Made by a program: the position numbers and the translations under genes. Positions 1 through 12,900 of a stretch of DNA of 64,000 nucleotides are shown in pieces. The stretch comes from Mytilus trossulus (lineage: Eukaryota; Mollusca; Bivalvia; Mytilida; Mytilidae), in the NCBI RefSeq assembly GCF_036588685.1, contig NC_086384.1, positions 55,780,945 through 55,844,944 of the forward strand. Reading direction: 5' to 3'. Below the pieces are notes generated by a model. That model was not told where the DNA came from, ran no database searches, and saw only the letters and a list, made by a program, of their open reading frames with translations. Positions within the stretch are counted from its first letter, which is position 1. Every line of letters begins with the position of its first letter.

Positions 1-360
1 AATTCATTTGTTGATGTTTTATGAAATTCATTTGATATTTTTGCCTTTTTCTTCTTTTAGTAAGTAGTAAGTTTTATTAACTGCAGTAAATTCAAAATCG
101 TTCAGACAATTCCATTTCAGTAAATTCAGTATTCAGCTCTCCCTTAATACCATTAGCGAGTATGGTCTTGAGAAACGATGATAGTCCGTCAGAAGGGGAA
201 TATAGAAGAGTGGACCATTTTAAGAGAGAGAAATATATCTTGCACGTTAGACAAGTCATTGTGCATTTCGAAAAGCATTTGACATTGTTAGACAATTTTA
301 AAATACATTTGTTTCATATAGATTTATAATTTGTAAGAAATACGACTCTTCTCTAATGGA
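1..360. other. AT-rich flank, no gene seen
   Basis: No exon, RNA gene or repeat that I recognise. It ends at the CAG that forms the left target duplication of the element starting at 364. Confidence 0.5.
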
Positions 361-363
361 CAG

Positions 364-383
364 GGGTCTGTTGTTCAACTTGT
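364..383 (+). repeat. Left terminal inverted repeat of the 4.77 kb element
   Basis: GGGTCTGTTGTTCAACTTGT, identical to the reverse complement of 5114-5133. It is preceded by the target-site copy CAG at 361-363. Confidence 0.8.
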
Positions 384-845
384 CGTTAGTGCTAACGCAT
401 CGTTAAAATTTCTTAATCATTCGATTAAATTTAAATTAGTGTGTTGTTCAACTTGTCGTTAATTTTAACGCTGCGTTAAAAAGGCTAAAATTGTCGTTAA
501 ACTTAATCCACCTCTTTGAGGTGTATTAACTTTTAATCATATGATTAAAGCATCCAAGATGGCTGCAGTATCAATGCAAAAATAAGCTTATCCTCGAAAT
601 TTGAGATGTTTAAGATATATTTAGCTTCTGGAAAGAGATTTCAGCTGTGAAAGAGCTTTTAAAATTAATATTTGAAAGAAACACAATATATTTGCTAGGA
701 GTTGAGTTGACATATAAATTGGAAAGATATTTGACACGATGGGGCGAAGGATCGGACGCACTCATTAATTGGTCATTTGATAACAGAATGAAACTGCGCA
801 TTTCGGCAGATTTCGGTTTGTATTTTACCGCTCAGTGACGGTGTT

Positions 846-898
846 GATCGCAACTGAGACTACTATAACACTGTGTTATAGTAGTCTCAGATCGCAAC
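846..898. mobile_element. 35-bp palindrome flanked by a 9-bp direct repeat
   Basis: Bases 855-889 form an odd-length perfect palindrome (arms of 17 around one T), with TGAGACTACTATAACAC as the left arm. It is bounded exactly by GATCGCAAC at 846-854 and 890-898. A 9-bp duplication is the length made by Mutator-like (MULE) transposases, so this may be a minimal foldback insertion; a template-switch event is the alternative. Confidence 0.5.
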
Positions 899-2991
899 AA
901 CGGCCACATTATTGTACGGAATCATTCAATGAAATATTACGCAAAACAGCTTCATAAATTCATAAATAATAAATGTTACCATAGCATTAATGCACAGGCC
1001 ATAGGTGATTTTGGAAGCAGTTCTTTGCTAATTTCCCCATTTTTCGAAGTTCAAATAATAGCACATTCTCTGATAGCGCCCTTGACCTAACAGTTTACGC
1101 AGGTAAATTATAACAGATTAGTTCGTCCCACAGATAGCTCGGACCTTACGGTTTTTATCTTAACATGGGAGTTTTTAAACATTATTTATTTCCCATTTAT
1201 TATTAAAAACTTATGTTTGACGAGAACCCAAATCATGGATGGATCCAGCCATTTGGGGGGGGGGAAAGGGGGGGTTCCAACAGTGCCTAAGTAAAAGGGT
1301 TTAGTGTTCCAACTCTATGTCTCCTTTCAAATGCTTTGATTGTTAAATAAAAATGGATTTAGACCCCAGATACCCCTCCTGAACCTCCACTCCAATTATT
1401 TATTATGAAAATGTTCTACTGCAAGTGTTTTATGTTAGTGATTTAGTAAACAAAAATATGAGTCAATGATATGTCTCATATTTCTCAACTGACGTGTAAT
1501 CATGATACAAACTCAAGCACCTGTTATCAAGAATCTGGAAAATCTCATTTGATTTTTCGAGTGTCAGAGACATTTCAAAAGAAGCAACTCACGCCCGTTG
1601 GGAAAGAGGGAGAATTTCAGTTACTAGTGCTGGTCATTCAAATAATTTGGATCATTACAAAACATAATATTATGTTTGATTTATTTAACACTCAACTATA
1701 TGCTACTCTGGTGTAATAGTCTGAGTAAGACATGATAAAGTATAAATTGCGTCAATATTAACAATAAAGGGCATGCAAAAATCCAATAGAGAAAATTACA
1801 TGGAGAATTCTATATATTGACCATTTGTTATATCATGATCGTGTTCTTATAGTGACACGTACATGTAGGTCATAAATCAATTTCATTTAATGGAATCAAA
1901 TGACATTATGTTTATCTTCTAATTGGTGCAATAGGGGTTCATCGGCGATTTGAGCAAAGATTTCTTGACATGTATAGCGGATAAAAAAACTCATGGTTAG
2001 AATTCCTAGAACAGACAAGGTACAATGACTAATATTTCATGTATATTTCGGGAACACGGAGAGGGTACCCCTGGCGTATCATTGTCATTTTGTTTAGTTT
2101 TATTTGTTACCTTATCTGACTTCGGACTCGGACTTCTTTTAAGCTGAGTTTTACTATGCGTAATTTATGTTGTTCTTTATTCTACATTGGCTAGAGGTAA
2201 AGGTGGAGGGTTGAGATCTCTCAAAAGTTATTTAACCCCAAAGCATTTGTGAGCCTGTCTCAAGTCATGAGCCTCTGGCCTTTGTTAATATTGAATGTTT
2301 TAAATGGGGATGTGGGTCCCCTGTCCGTTCATCTTTCCATCCGTCAGTCTTTCCTTCCCATTATGGTATATAGTTATTCCACATAACTCCTCATACAGTT
2401 TGAATTCTAGGAATTTTTAACTTTGCTGTCTATTTGTACATATATCCAAGGTGTGAATGTGGTCAGGGTTTTGATTTTTATTAATATTAGCTTTTTGGGG
2501 AGATAGTTGAACTTGTCATTATTGGAGTATATATGCTTAAATAAAAAATGCATATAATTTCTGGATGGATAACTCCTCCCACAGTTTGAATGCTAGGAAG
2601 TCTTCAGTTTTATGACTATTTAAACATATATACTGAAGATGTGCATGTGAAATAGTAGATAATAAGGACATACTATGAAAATTAGCATATTGACATGAGA
2701 TTATGATTCAGGTTATTTTCTAGGAGTTACGCCCCTTTGAACTTGTTTGTCTCACTGTACTACTGCAACAGTTTGTCACCAACAACAGAATTTCATGAAA
2801 CCTTTTAGATTATAAGGACATACTATCTAGACGTGGATATCGACAGGAAATTACGTTTTATGTTTTTTTTCTTATACAATTTTTAAGGTGTTTTGATTTA
2901 GAATTAAATTTACATCTGCGGGGGCACAACAATATCTCAAATAAAGTCTCATATTTACTTTGTTTTAATACAGTTACCTCAGAATGAAGTT

Positions 2992-3011
2992 GGGGGGGGG
3001 GGGGGGGGGGG
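2992..3011 (+). repeat. Run of 20 G
   Basis: An uninterrupted G homopolymer followed shortly by a further G6 run. Its exact length is likely to be uncertain in any assembly. Confidence 0.9.
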
Positions 3012-3084
3012 CTGGGGGGAGCCGATGATCACTTTGTCGAGATTAATTTTTAGATCATTTATAATATGTTTTGGAGTTGAGTGT

Positions 3085-3275
3085 GACGTCCATTTTCACT
3101 GGACTAGTACACAATTTATATTTAGGGGTCAGTTGAACCCCGCCTCCGGGTGCTGGATTTTGTCGCTGTGTGGAAGACCCGGTATAAGTACGTGGCCTTC
3201 GGCTGTTTTATGTTCTTTGGTCAGGTTGTTGTCTCTTTGACATTTTCCCCATTTCCATTCTCAATTTTATCAATC
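3085..3275 (+). repeat. Dispersed mussel repeat (CCGGGTGCTGG...TTGTTGTCTCTTTGACA)
   Basis: This contains the phrases GAACCCCGCCTCCGGGTGCT and TTGTTGTCTCTTTGACATTT, which I recognise from memory as a very common mussel repeat. The GC-rich core contrasts with its AT-rich surroundings. The small ORFs across it are not genes. Confidence 0.5.
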
Positions 3276-3775
3276 AGTCTGAGACAAACAAACGATGTAA
3301 TAACATTGTGTGAACTCATGTGTTTGATATTAATTATTTGCTTTGTATTTTCGTATTTTTCTGCTGAAACGCGTTGAACAAATATATTGGAGAGGTGTTT
3401 ATAACTTCTGAAAGGTTTTAAAGAATATATTGTTATTTTAGAGAAGAGAAGAAATTGCTGAATGTCTACTTGCAAACACTTCATGCATACATATATCACA
3501 CATTAATAAAAGGAATCATATTTCAAACAAGAAGCTGTCACAGTACTTTTTGCCAAAAAAAAAATAGAAACATAAACATAATCCATAGTTATTTTATTTA
3601 TAGTTAGCATCCATCTTTGTTGGTAAGTTGTACAATATCATCCAATGGTAAAAGAGACCACACAAAAGGGACCAAATAAGCATCTCCTACTTGTATACAA
3701 TCGGCTATTTGCATGTGCCTGTAATTGTTTTATCGCGATTTGTCATATCTAGGCCTTTAGATTTTATAGCTTATT

Positions 3776-3900
3776 CAACGTTATGAGTTTTTCTCGTTGT
3801 TGGAGGACGTACGGTGACCTATAATTCATTAACTTCTACACCATTTTGCTGTCTCCAAAAGGGAGTTGTCTCGTTGGCATTCATACTACATCTTCTTGTC
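3776..3900 (+). repeat. Dispersed repeat B (GACCTATAAT...GTTGTCTCNTTGGCA)
   Basis: A diverged copy of a family also seen at 19860-20115, 21035-21180, 29232-29375, 33185-33455, 50190-50332 and, reversed, 57805-57980. The shared core runs from CGTACRGTGACCTATAA to AGTTGTCTCATTGGCA. The recurrence within this window is direct evidence for the family. Confidence 0.6.
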
Positions 3901-5113
3901 TTTATATTTACTAGTATGCACCCTATCCCACATGATTATCGGATACCCAAAATATCCTACTGTTGGATTGCTTTCATTAATCTTTATTATTATTTCTATC
4001 TGGATTTTTTTTCTGACAGAGTATTGTCAAATAATGTCACGAAAAAGTTGCTATTTCAATTTAAAAAAAATATTGAAAACTCATATACCTTGACTGATAG
4101 AAGGACTGTGCATTATGCCATTAGAGCTTATGTTTGTCTATGTTTTATATAACATGCCGACTCTAAATAAAGCTTATTTATTATTTATTTATTTATTACA
4201 CTTACACAATTGAATATTTGTAATTGTCCCTCTGTATCTCCTTGTGCCGTAGGAACTACAATCGATCTCAGTTCAGTTGAATATAGTGCGATTTACACCA
4301 TCCGTAAAATTATCTTAAATGTTAACTTGGCATGCCATACTTGATGAAATGCGGACGTGAAAGAAAGCACTCTTCACTCAACGCCCCAATGGAGATGTTA
4401 TTTCGTCATTTTAATAGCATGTGAAGAAGGTTGAACATACTAAACAACATAACTGACAGGATTTTTTAAAGAAATCATAATGATCTGGATATGTGGAAAA
4501 CTGGAGTAAAATCATGAAAATCACGGCCATGAATCGGATGCATTCTTATTGAGGACTGCAATCAGATCACTGACATTATTTCTGGATCTTTCTGACAACC
4601 AAATGTTGCATGATAAAAGTATTTCAAGTGAAATGCAAATGTTGATTATTACAAAATGTACCCATAACCATTTCATGGTAAACAGGGACCAAACAAATTG
4701 ACAATGCCGCATATTCTCAGGGCATTACTTGACTTTTCACTGAAATTATTTTTCCATTTAAGAACATTTCATTATGAAGTGGAAACAAAACTAAAACATG
4801 AATATGATTCCATAAAAAATATGAACATGTTGTAAGATATTTATTCAATAATTATTTGTACCCAAAAACTGTTTAAAAGAAGAATGTTATGATTTAATGC
4901 AAACAGGGAAGTTATAGAGGCCCTTATTTACAATGCATTCTGGGAAACACTTGCTAAATACCCAAACTTAATCATATGATTAAAAATTAATCGCATGATT
5001 AGTAAATACAATGATTAAAATAAGTTGAACAACGAATTTTAATCATTGCATTAACTAATCATCCGATTAACTTTTAACGACTGATTAAAATTAATCATAT
5101 GATTAGTTTAATC

Positions 5114-5133
5114 ACAAGTTGAACAACAGACCC
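5114..5133 (-). repeat. Right terminal inverted repeat of the 4.77 kb element
   Basis: Reverse complement is GGGTCTGTTGTTCAACTTGT, a perfect match to 364-383. It is followed by CAG at 5134-5136. Confidence 0.8.
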
Positions 5134-5136
5134 CAG

Positions 5137-6284
5137 ATATTATAACCGATATCTATCCTAAATTCCGGTCAACCCGATGATAAGTTATTTTTTTTCACTT
5201 GCAGTGCGATGTGAGATTTGTCCAATTGAATTCATTCGAATAGTTAAGCAGCTTACCACACAAATCATGCAAATGGTGATACAAGCATGAAACTTTGAAA
5301 GAACATGCCTTTAGGCGTATGTAATCATATAAGGGGGGTAGCCATGAAAAAAATCATCCGATCATGGCGGCCATCTTGGATTTTCGAAATGACGTCTTCA
5401 CAGGAAAAAGACATTATTTTTATGGCCCGTTTTGCTTGTATTGTACAAAATTGAGTAAATCATTGTTATATAAGATAAAGTATCACTTCCGGTCAAATAT
5501 CGGCCGATAACCCACTCCTGTTTTTTTAATATTCCGAATATGACTGTTTTATAACCCGAATAATGTCAGTCGTTAAATTCCACAAATCTTCGACTAATCT
5601 AGAACGAATAGCAATAATAGCAGAAACTGTTTTTTATTGCTTTGTTATATGTTTTGCAAATAGTGATTGTGTATCATGGTTTATATGCAGCTACATGATT
5701 TTGTTTCCAATTCATAATTGTAATTATATTATAAGAAAATGAGGTAACGTGGTATGATTCTAACAAACTATCAACCAAAGTTGAAACATAGTGAATGTGA
5801 ACAATCATAGACAACTTTTCGGCCTTCATCAATGAGTAAACCTAATACAGTGGTGTTGGCTATAAAAGACCCTAACATGAACAATATGAAACAAATTGGT
5901 TGAAATGTAACAGCCTTATTTACAAAACAAACAAATATGACAGATGGGAACACAACCACTAAGCTTCAGGCTACTTACTTGGGATTGACACAAAAAGAAT
6001 GTTGAGGGGTTAAACATGTTTTTGAGCGCTCAATGATAATTGAAACATTGTCTGTGTTTCACCACACGCGAATTGATATAATGGAAACTGATGAATACAA
6101 TAAAACAGTGTTTGTGTTTAACAACATACGAATTAAAGAAGATATACTGTGGTGTATAATTTCAATCGTTACTTAAAGAACAAAACGTGATTAGATTGTT
6201 TTGACTACAAATATATTTCATTAGCTTAGGATCCAAATTATGAATTTGTAACTCAAAAGTCTATAAAAACTTGATTCGTTCCAG
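5137..6284. other. Region upstream of the HEPN-NHL gene
   Basis: AT-rich DNA with no recognisable coding region. It should contain the non-coding first exon or promoter of the gene that follows, because the coding exon is preceded by a splice acceptor at 6283-6284. I could not place that first exon. Confidence 0.4.
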
Positions 6285-6286
6285 AT

Positions 6287-6975
6287 ATGGCACCAAAGGA
6301 TAGGGATAACTTTTTCAAGATAGTGGCTCTTATAGTTGAAATTGCAAGTGATGTTGTCTGGAAATATATAAAACAAAACATACTCGGTTCTTCTAGCTTT
6401 GAATCATTTCTTAATTCGAAGAAAGAAAAGCACAAGATAGTTCATGTGTATGAAACTCTTAATTGCTGTGAATGTGTTTCAGAAAAGATAAAGGGCGAAA
6501 GATTGATAGCTAGAAAACAGTTACTTTTATTATATAAATCGGATGATACGAAACAGCTGCCAATTCATAAAAAATATGTTGGCGGTAAAGTGACCCAAAT
6601 TTGCATCTGTAATTATTATGCAATAGAAAACATTGATATAAAGGTCGTTGATATTACACTTGCGAACTATATTTTGCAAAATGTGGAAAAAGAGAGCAAG
6701 GGCTGGATAATTGGATGACACAAATAAAAGATTTGCGAAACGAAATATTCCACCTGTCAGATATAAAAGAGCTCACAGATAATGAATATAATGCCAAATG
6801 GGATACATTGAAAGGATCCATATTAGGAATAGTTAGTTTAATAGACAAAGACTATGAAGAGGAAATCACGAAAAAGATTATTTACACGAAACAGCTCACA
6901 GTTATCCCGGCTTATATGTTGAATTATGAGATTCTTTGTCGAGATTACTGGAGAAATAAATGTGCTGAATTTGAG
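6287..6975 (+). CDS. Exon 1 (coding), HEPN domain with frameshift
   Basis: A splice acceptor (GATTCGTTCCAG) ends at 6284, two bases before the ATG, so there is at least one upstream non-coding exon. Frame 1 runs from MAPKDRDNFF to 6715 and contains a CCEC cluster and the pattern VDITLANYILQNV; it then stops at 6716-6718. The family pattern continues in the next frame as DNWMTQIKDLRNEIFH. Restoring one G in GGCTGG|ATAATT around 6706 would join the two. The exon ends after CAEFE at donor GAG|GTAAGA, phase 0. Confidence 0.7.
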
Positions 6976-9900
6976 GTAAGATGGTATATTCTCCGACAAA
7001 TACAAATCACAAAAAATTTTTTTTTGGCAAAATCTAAATTAGGTTATATTATCATATACTAGATTGAAGTATATATATATATCAGGATTTAAACAGAAAC
7101 AAAAGTCTCTAAATAAGTTGTAGTGGTGTAGTGATCACAATAAATGTCTTCTTAGAAACTTAAAGTAATCATAGACTAATTAAACATGTTGTTAAAAAAT
7201 CATTGTACATTACGTATAACGAAGGTTTGAATAAACTTAATTGAGTTTTTGATACGATAGTAAACAGAATGAATAATTATTTTGATTGTTGTTATATTAT
7301 ATTTTAAAAGAGGGCCCAGTGTGAAGAAATTGTGGAAAAAGCAAATGCTTTACAATCAAAGATGCCTAGGGTATTCAGTGAATCGATGGAAATTAATTGC
7401 CAGACCACCATGAACAGAATACGTAAATATCAACCTTCCGCACACATACATACAAGTACTTTACGTCAATGGTGTCTGAAAAGTTAAATAACAAAAATAC
7501 CGAACTGTCAGGGATTTTGAAAACGGAAATTACCTAATAAAAGGGCAATTTCAATGCTCAGACACATAAAAGGAATAAATAACAACTGCCATATTTTTGA
7601 TTGGGTACAGGCATTTGTTATGTAGAAAATGGTTGATAAGACCTGGTTGTATAGCTGATTAAACCTCTCACTTGTATGATACACGCATTAAATTTCGTTT
7701 TGTCCTTTTCCTAATGTATGCAACCGAACACAAATCATTTATTTTCTTTACAAGGCTCAATGACAAAAACAGAAATGTTTTATGGGATGTAGGCTTTCAG
7801 TATCTAGTCATTTAATTATACATTCAGAACATACTAACATGTCAACAAACATTTAGAATTGCAGGTGATTCGCAAAACCAGTCCTGATCATACAGAAGTA
7901 TAATTGTGCTATAATCTTAATCAATATAAAACAAACAAATAAAACAAAGAAACGTGTTCGTATAGTAGACACCACAAAGCCCTGACATAATGGAACGAAA
8001 ATCAATTCAATCGAAAATAACTACTGTTTTACTATTATAAACAAATGACATTAAATCAAAGATATTAATAAAGCACCCGCGGTTTAGATATTCTGGGTTT
8101 TATAAAAAAAAACTTTTATGGCATATTCCACATCTATACAGAATATCATATTTGCTTTAGCAGTGGGGTTAACTTTTCTTAGTGACAGGCATGTTGAAAG
8201 CCTTCCATAATCTTCCAATGTTTTAATGAAATACAAAACTTTCAAGAGTGTGCACCATGCAGTTGTGAATATTTGAACTCGGCCACTGAATTTTTTATAA
8301 TAACGAAATATACGTTTTGATCGGGGACAATATTATTCATAATTCTGGTTTATATTTATGGCTTACTTAATTTTATACAAGTTTGAAATCTTAAATGTAA
8401 AAAAGCACCAACACTACCTTTACACTATAGACAATGCAAGCAATGATTTGTTTCTGATTTTTTTTATTCAGGAAAACATTTATTGTTATAAAATATTATT
8501 ATTTTCTTGTCCCGGGCACTTTTTTTCTTTCCCGGGCGCTTTTTTTTCACCGTGGCCTTTTTCTTTTTTCTCCGGTTTTTCTCGGGCGCTCATAGGCGCT
8601 TTTTAGTAGAATCGATCAACGATAGCCATTAAATTATGAGCAACTACAAATTACCAAATGGCCTTCAACACTAAGCAAAGTAAGCTGCACAAGTCCTGGC
8701 ATGAACGAATGTAAAGCGCTCTATCATCTCTTGATCAGGAACAACAGAACATACAAAACAACACAAGAACACATTAATAAAATCAACGAACTTGACTGTC
8801 ACACCGACAAAAGGCAATGACGGACCTTAGGGTATTCCCAATTTCTGGAAGCAAGTAAGCAGTAAAAACAAGTAAAAAATAATTCATGTCTATCCGGACT
8901 AAAAACGTCAATAAATAATTGACTTAGAAACGACACGTCAAAAAGTAATTTTATCAATTGCGTACAACTTTAGAACATACATGTAAATATAGATTTTTTA
9001 TGTAAAAAAAAAATCAAAGGTTTTTTTTTCAAAATAAATGCCAATAACCACTAATACTCTTCTATCGATATTGTGTCTATTTCGACTGATATTGTTCGTG
9101 TCTAATAGATTTCTACAAAATCATTTCTCAGTGAACGCAAACTTGTATGATCCTCATCGGAATATGCTTTTTAATTATGTTAAAATTGTCGTGCTCAAAC
9201 CTGATATTTGGTTCGGATGAGATTTGTTTTTCGTCAGTTTTTGATAACAAATAAAAATCAGGCACATTTCTAATTATATAATCGTACCAGAAATTTGGTT
9301 GTCCTACAAGATTTGAAAGACAATTCGAAAATGGCTTGGCATATCGATTTGTGATGATTAATTTTATATAGGCTTCTAAACAAATATTACCAGTAAAAGA
9401 ATTCGACCTATCTACACATAAACGGAATAATGTCTTTGTAATTCTCCCAGTATTTGACTTTATAACATGTTGCCAAAATTCTTAATGCTAAAATATTTTA
9501 TTTTGTGCATTTACTGATTTGTATTTAACAGAAAAGTTTAAAACTTGTGTTGACAAGATAAATATACTTATCGAGGTTTTTGGAAACCATGAAACAATGA
9601 AAGTGGTGACGCCTGAAGAAAAGTAGAAGAAGGTATGTTTAATGAACACCCTTACCGAAAAAATTAGCCCTGCGGCAACATTTGCCGCAAGCTTCCAGCA
9701 AGCATTTGCTGCAAACTTGTTGTTACCATTTAACCATACAAATGAAGGTTGCGACAAGCTTGCTTCATACATAAATATGCAAATTAGATTTGCCGCAAGC
9801 TTGCGACAATTGTTTGTTGCAAACTTGCAGGAACTACACATATTCCAATGGCATGTGTGTAGACTCATTCAATTTATATCTTGGAAATGAGTTATGAGAT

Positions 9901-12900
9901 TTAAGGAAATACATAAATGCATTTGAGTTTTAAAAAAAAGGGGTAGGGGTCATTCTCAAATGACATGATGTACCTGTATTAAGAAATGAAAAACGATAAA
10001 TCTCAAATGTGTATTGAGTATAAAGCTAGGTAATAATTGCATAACATAATTAAACTTCATCTAAATAAACATGGTACAGTAAATCAGTTACAGAATTCAA
10101 ACTTATAATAGCTTTAGTTTTTCAAACACACATACATGTATTTATAATTGCTTACTTAATTATTAATGATGATAATATTATTTATTTCATTAAAGAGGGA
10201 CGAAAGATACCAAAGGGACAGTCAAACTCATAAATCTAAAACAAACTGACAACGCCAAGGCTAAAAATGAAAAAGAAAAACAGAAAAACAATAGTACACA
10301 CGAAACAACATTAAAAACTAAAGAATAGACAACACGAACCCCTAAAAAAACTAAGGGTGATCTCAGGTGCTCCGGAAGGGTAAGCAGATCCTGCTCCACA
10401 TGTGGCACCCGTCGTGTTGCAGTTCAAACATGCAGTTCTATGAATTATTTGTACTTACAAAGTTACTTACTCAATATCCTATATTTTTCAACAAAAATCC
10501 CTTTTTGATATCTGCTATGTGAAATGCATTTTCCAAACATAACCAACATGACCTATACATAATTTCAAATTGTTAGCTTCTAGGAAATGCCAACTAGGCA
10601 TGCCTAGTCAATATTGTGTAATTCTTGCAATGTTCTGGCAAACATATAGAACAGTCAAGTGTTCTGCAATCTCGCGGCAAACATAGAGAATGGTCAAAGT
10701 TTTCTGCAATCTTGAGGCAAGCACTCTTAATTATTTTAAATAAACTTTCTGGTATTCTTACGGCAAACATTGATGTTTCTGCAAACACTATTTTCTTTTC
10801 AGTTCCATAAGGGTAGCTCATAGCTCAATAGACCACAATGAGATTTTCATCACTCGTCGACGTTCATGAATTTTCTTTTAAAACTACTAGGCCAAATTTA
10901 AGAAACCTAGCTACAATCGTCATTAAATTAGTTGAAATATGTTTAAACTATCTGACCAAAGAGCAGAAAACAACACAATGCAACTAACTGGTTTTAAGCA
11001 CATTAATAAAATTTCCCGAGTAAGGGTATAAAACATGTTCCCGATTACGCGATGACGCTGCATTCAAACGTTTGTTGACGTAGTAAATATCTAGGTATGT
11101 CAATTTTCCTAAAAGCAGCTAAAGTGCCGGATAAAAATAAATCTATTTGCGATATTTACAAACTGTCTGACAACTTCTATTGCATGAAATATCTGTATTG
11201 CTATTTATTTATTTTTTAAACCGGTTCTTGAGTTTGCCTGTTACATTGACATTGAAATATTAATAAAATAAAGAAACTTAGAAAAAAAAAAGTAAAGGGC
11301 GTAATGTTTTAAATAAACTGAACAATTAGCGAAAAACTTATAAAAGAGGGACGAAAGATACCAAAGGGACAGTCAAACTCAAAAATCTAAAACAAACTGA
11401 CAACGCCATGGCTAAAACAGAAAAACAATAGTACACATGACACAACATAGAAAACTAAAAAATTAACAACACGAACCCCACCAAAAACTAGGGGTGATCT
11501 CAGGTGCTCCGGAAGGGTAAGCAGATCCTGCTCCACATGTGGCACCCGTCGTGCTGCTTATGTGATTACAAATCCGGTAAATAATCTAATTCGGTTGTTA
11601 TAACTTTAGCACAAATAGGATACATTGTATCTTTTTAAATATAAGAACATACAAAGCAGACGATCTAGTTGCAAACCACTTCACTCAAAATAACAATTCG
11701 ATGAAAAGTTTACTTATTACATTGGTTGCAGTAAATTACGGTATTATCCTAGTTAAAAAAAACAACGTCGTTATTTCATTCTCTGACGTCATACAACCAT
11801 AGGCGTTGTCAAGAAGTCGATAACGTCGGATCAAAACAAATTGTAAATGCGTAGGAACAGATATAGCTCCTTACATTTTCTACATTGATTTCATAACGAA
11901 AGTCATTTGCCAATGTAATAAAAAGAATAACTAATCAACGAATTCAAATGTCGAAACATATTCAACTTGTGTCTAACTAATAAAAGAGGGACGAAAGATA
12001 CCAAAGGGACAGTCAAACTCGTTAATCTAAAACAAACTGACAACGCCATGGCTAAAAATGAAAAAGACAAACAGAAAAACAATAGTACACATGACACAAC
12101 ATAGAAAACTAAAGAATAAACAACACGAACCCCACCAAAAACTAGGGGTGATCTCAGGTGCTCCGGAAGGGTAAGCAGATCCTGCTCCACATGCGGCACC
12201 CGTCGTGTTGCTTGTGTGTTAATAATTAACGAATGTGTGAATTAATGTGTTGTTCACTCGTTGAATGTTTTTCTCTATTTGAATTCTTCGATTAGTTATT
12301 CTATAAGTATCATAGACAAAATATGTGGCACAGAAATTTATCGAAAACTTAAAAAGCCTTTTGGCTTAAAATTTATGTAGAAACAATAATTGAAAAACAA
12401 ATATGAAAAAGAGTAAGCACTGCAAATGAACTTCATGTATCTCTTCTTGGTATTGTTGTTTCATTAAGTCATTCAAGGGGGTGGATTGACGTGTTACATT
12501 AAAGACAGCAATATTGATACACAATGACTTGAAAATAAGTCAGCAACAATCAAAACAACTATTTTAGATAGAACAGCCAAACCGTCATTTATAATAGATT
12601 CTTTATTACAATAATACATCCCTCTGTCAATTACAATGAATTAAAACCGGTCATACTTCTACTTTATAATACAAAATTTCTGCTGTGATAATTCAATTAA
12701 TTCTATGATTAAAGATGATAATATAATATATTAGACAGTAGTATTGGAACACAGTGCCTGTAAAGTTTTGTGGGCTTTAATGTATAGTTATCAAAGATAC
12801 CACGACTATTATCTAGTACGCCAGACGCGCGTTTCGTCTACATAAGACTCATTTGTGACGCTCTTTTTAAAATATTTATAACGCTAAACAAGTACAAAGT

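Larger units (their letters stand above)
364..5133. mobile_element. Non-autonomous PIF/Harbinger-like DNA transposon, 4.77 kb
   Basis: The two ends carry the same 20 bases in inverted orientation, GGGTCTGTTGTTCAACTTGT (364-383 and 5114-5133), and are flanked by the 3-bp direct repeat CAG (361-363 and 5134-5136). A second, shorter copy of the terminal motif lies inside each end (about 443-461 and 5022-5033), and the subterminal DNA is rich in the palindrome AATCATATGATT. A 3-bp duplication of CWG or TWA type and GGG...CCC ends are known for PIF/Harbinger; that class is an inference. None of the small ORFs inside looks like a DDE transposase or a Myb-like protein, so the unit is probably mobilised in trans or is a decayed copy. 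It contains younger insertions, including the palindrome at 855-889 and two mussel dispersed repeats. Confidence 0.72.

Noticed and set aside
2992-3025. G20 run as a functional G-quadruplex
   Set aside because: A homopolymer of this kind is common and length-unstable; nothing around it points to a function.
3221-4152. ORFs of 92 and 112 residues inside the 4.77 kb element
   Set aside because: They overlap dispersed repeats on both strands and show no transposase motifs.
9488-9890. Overlapping ORFs on both strands rich in Ala, Asn and Leu
   Set aside because: Produced by the TTGC/GCAA palindromic repeat, which reads open in both directions.
10190-12199. Recurring ORF MPHVEQDLLTLPEHLRSPLV
   Set aside because: It recurs because repeat A recurs; the copies have different lengths and no conserved start context.
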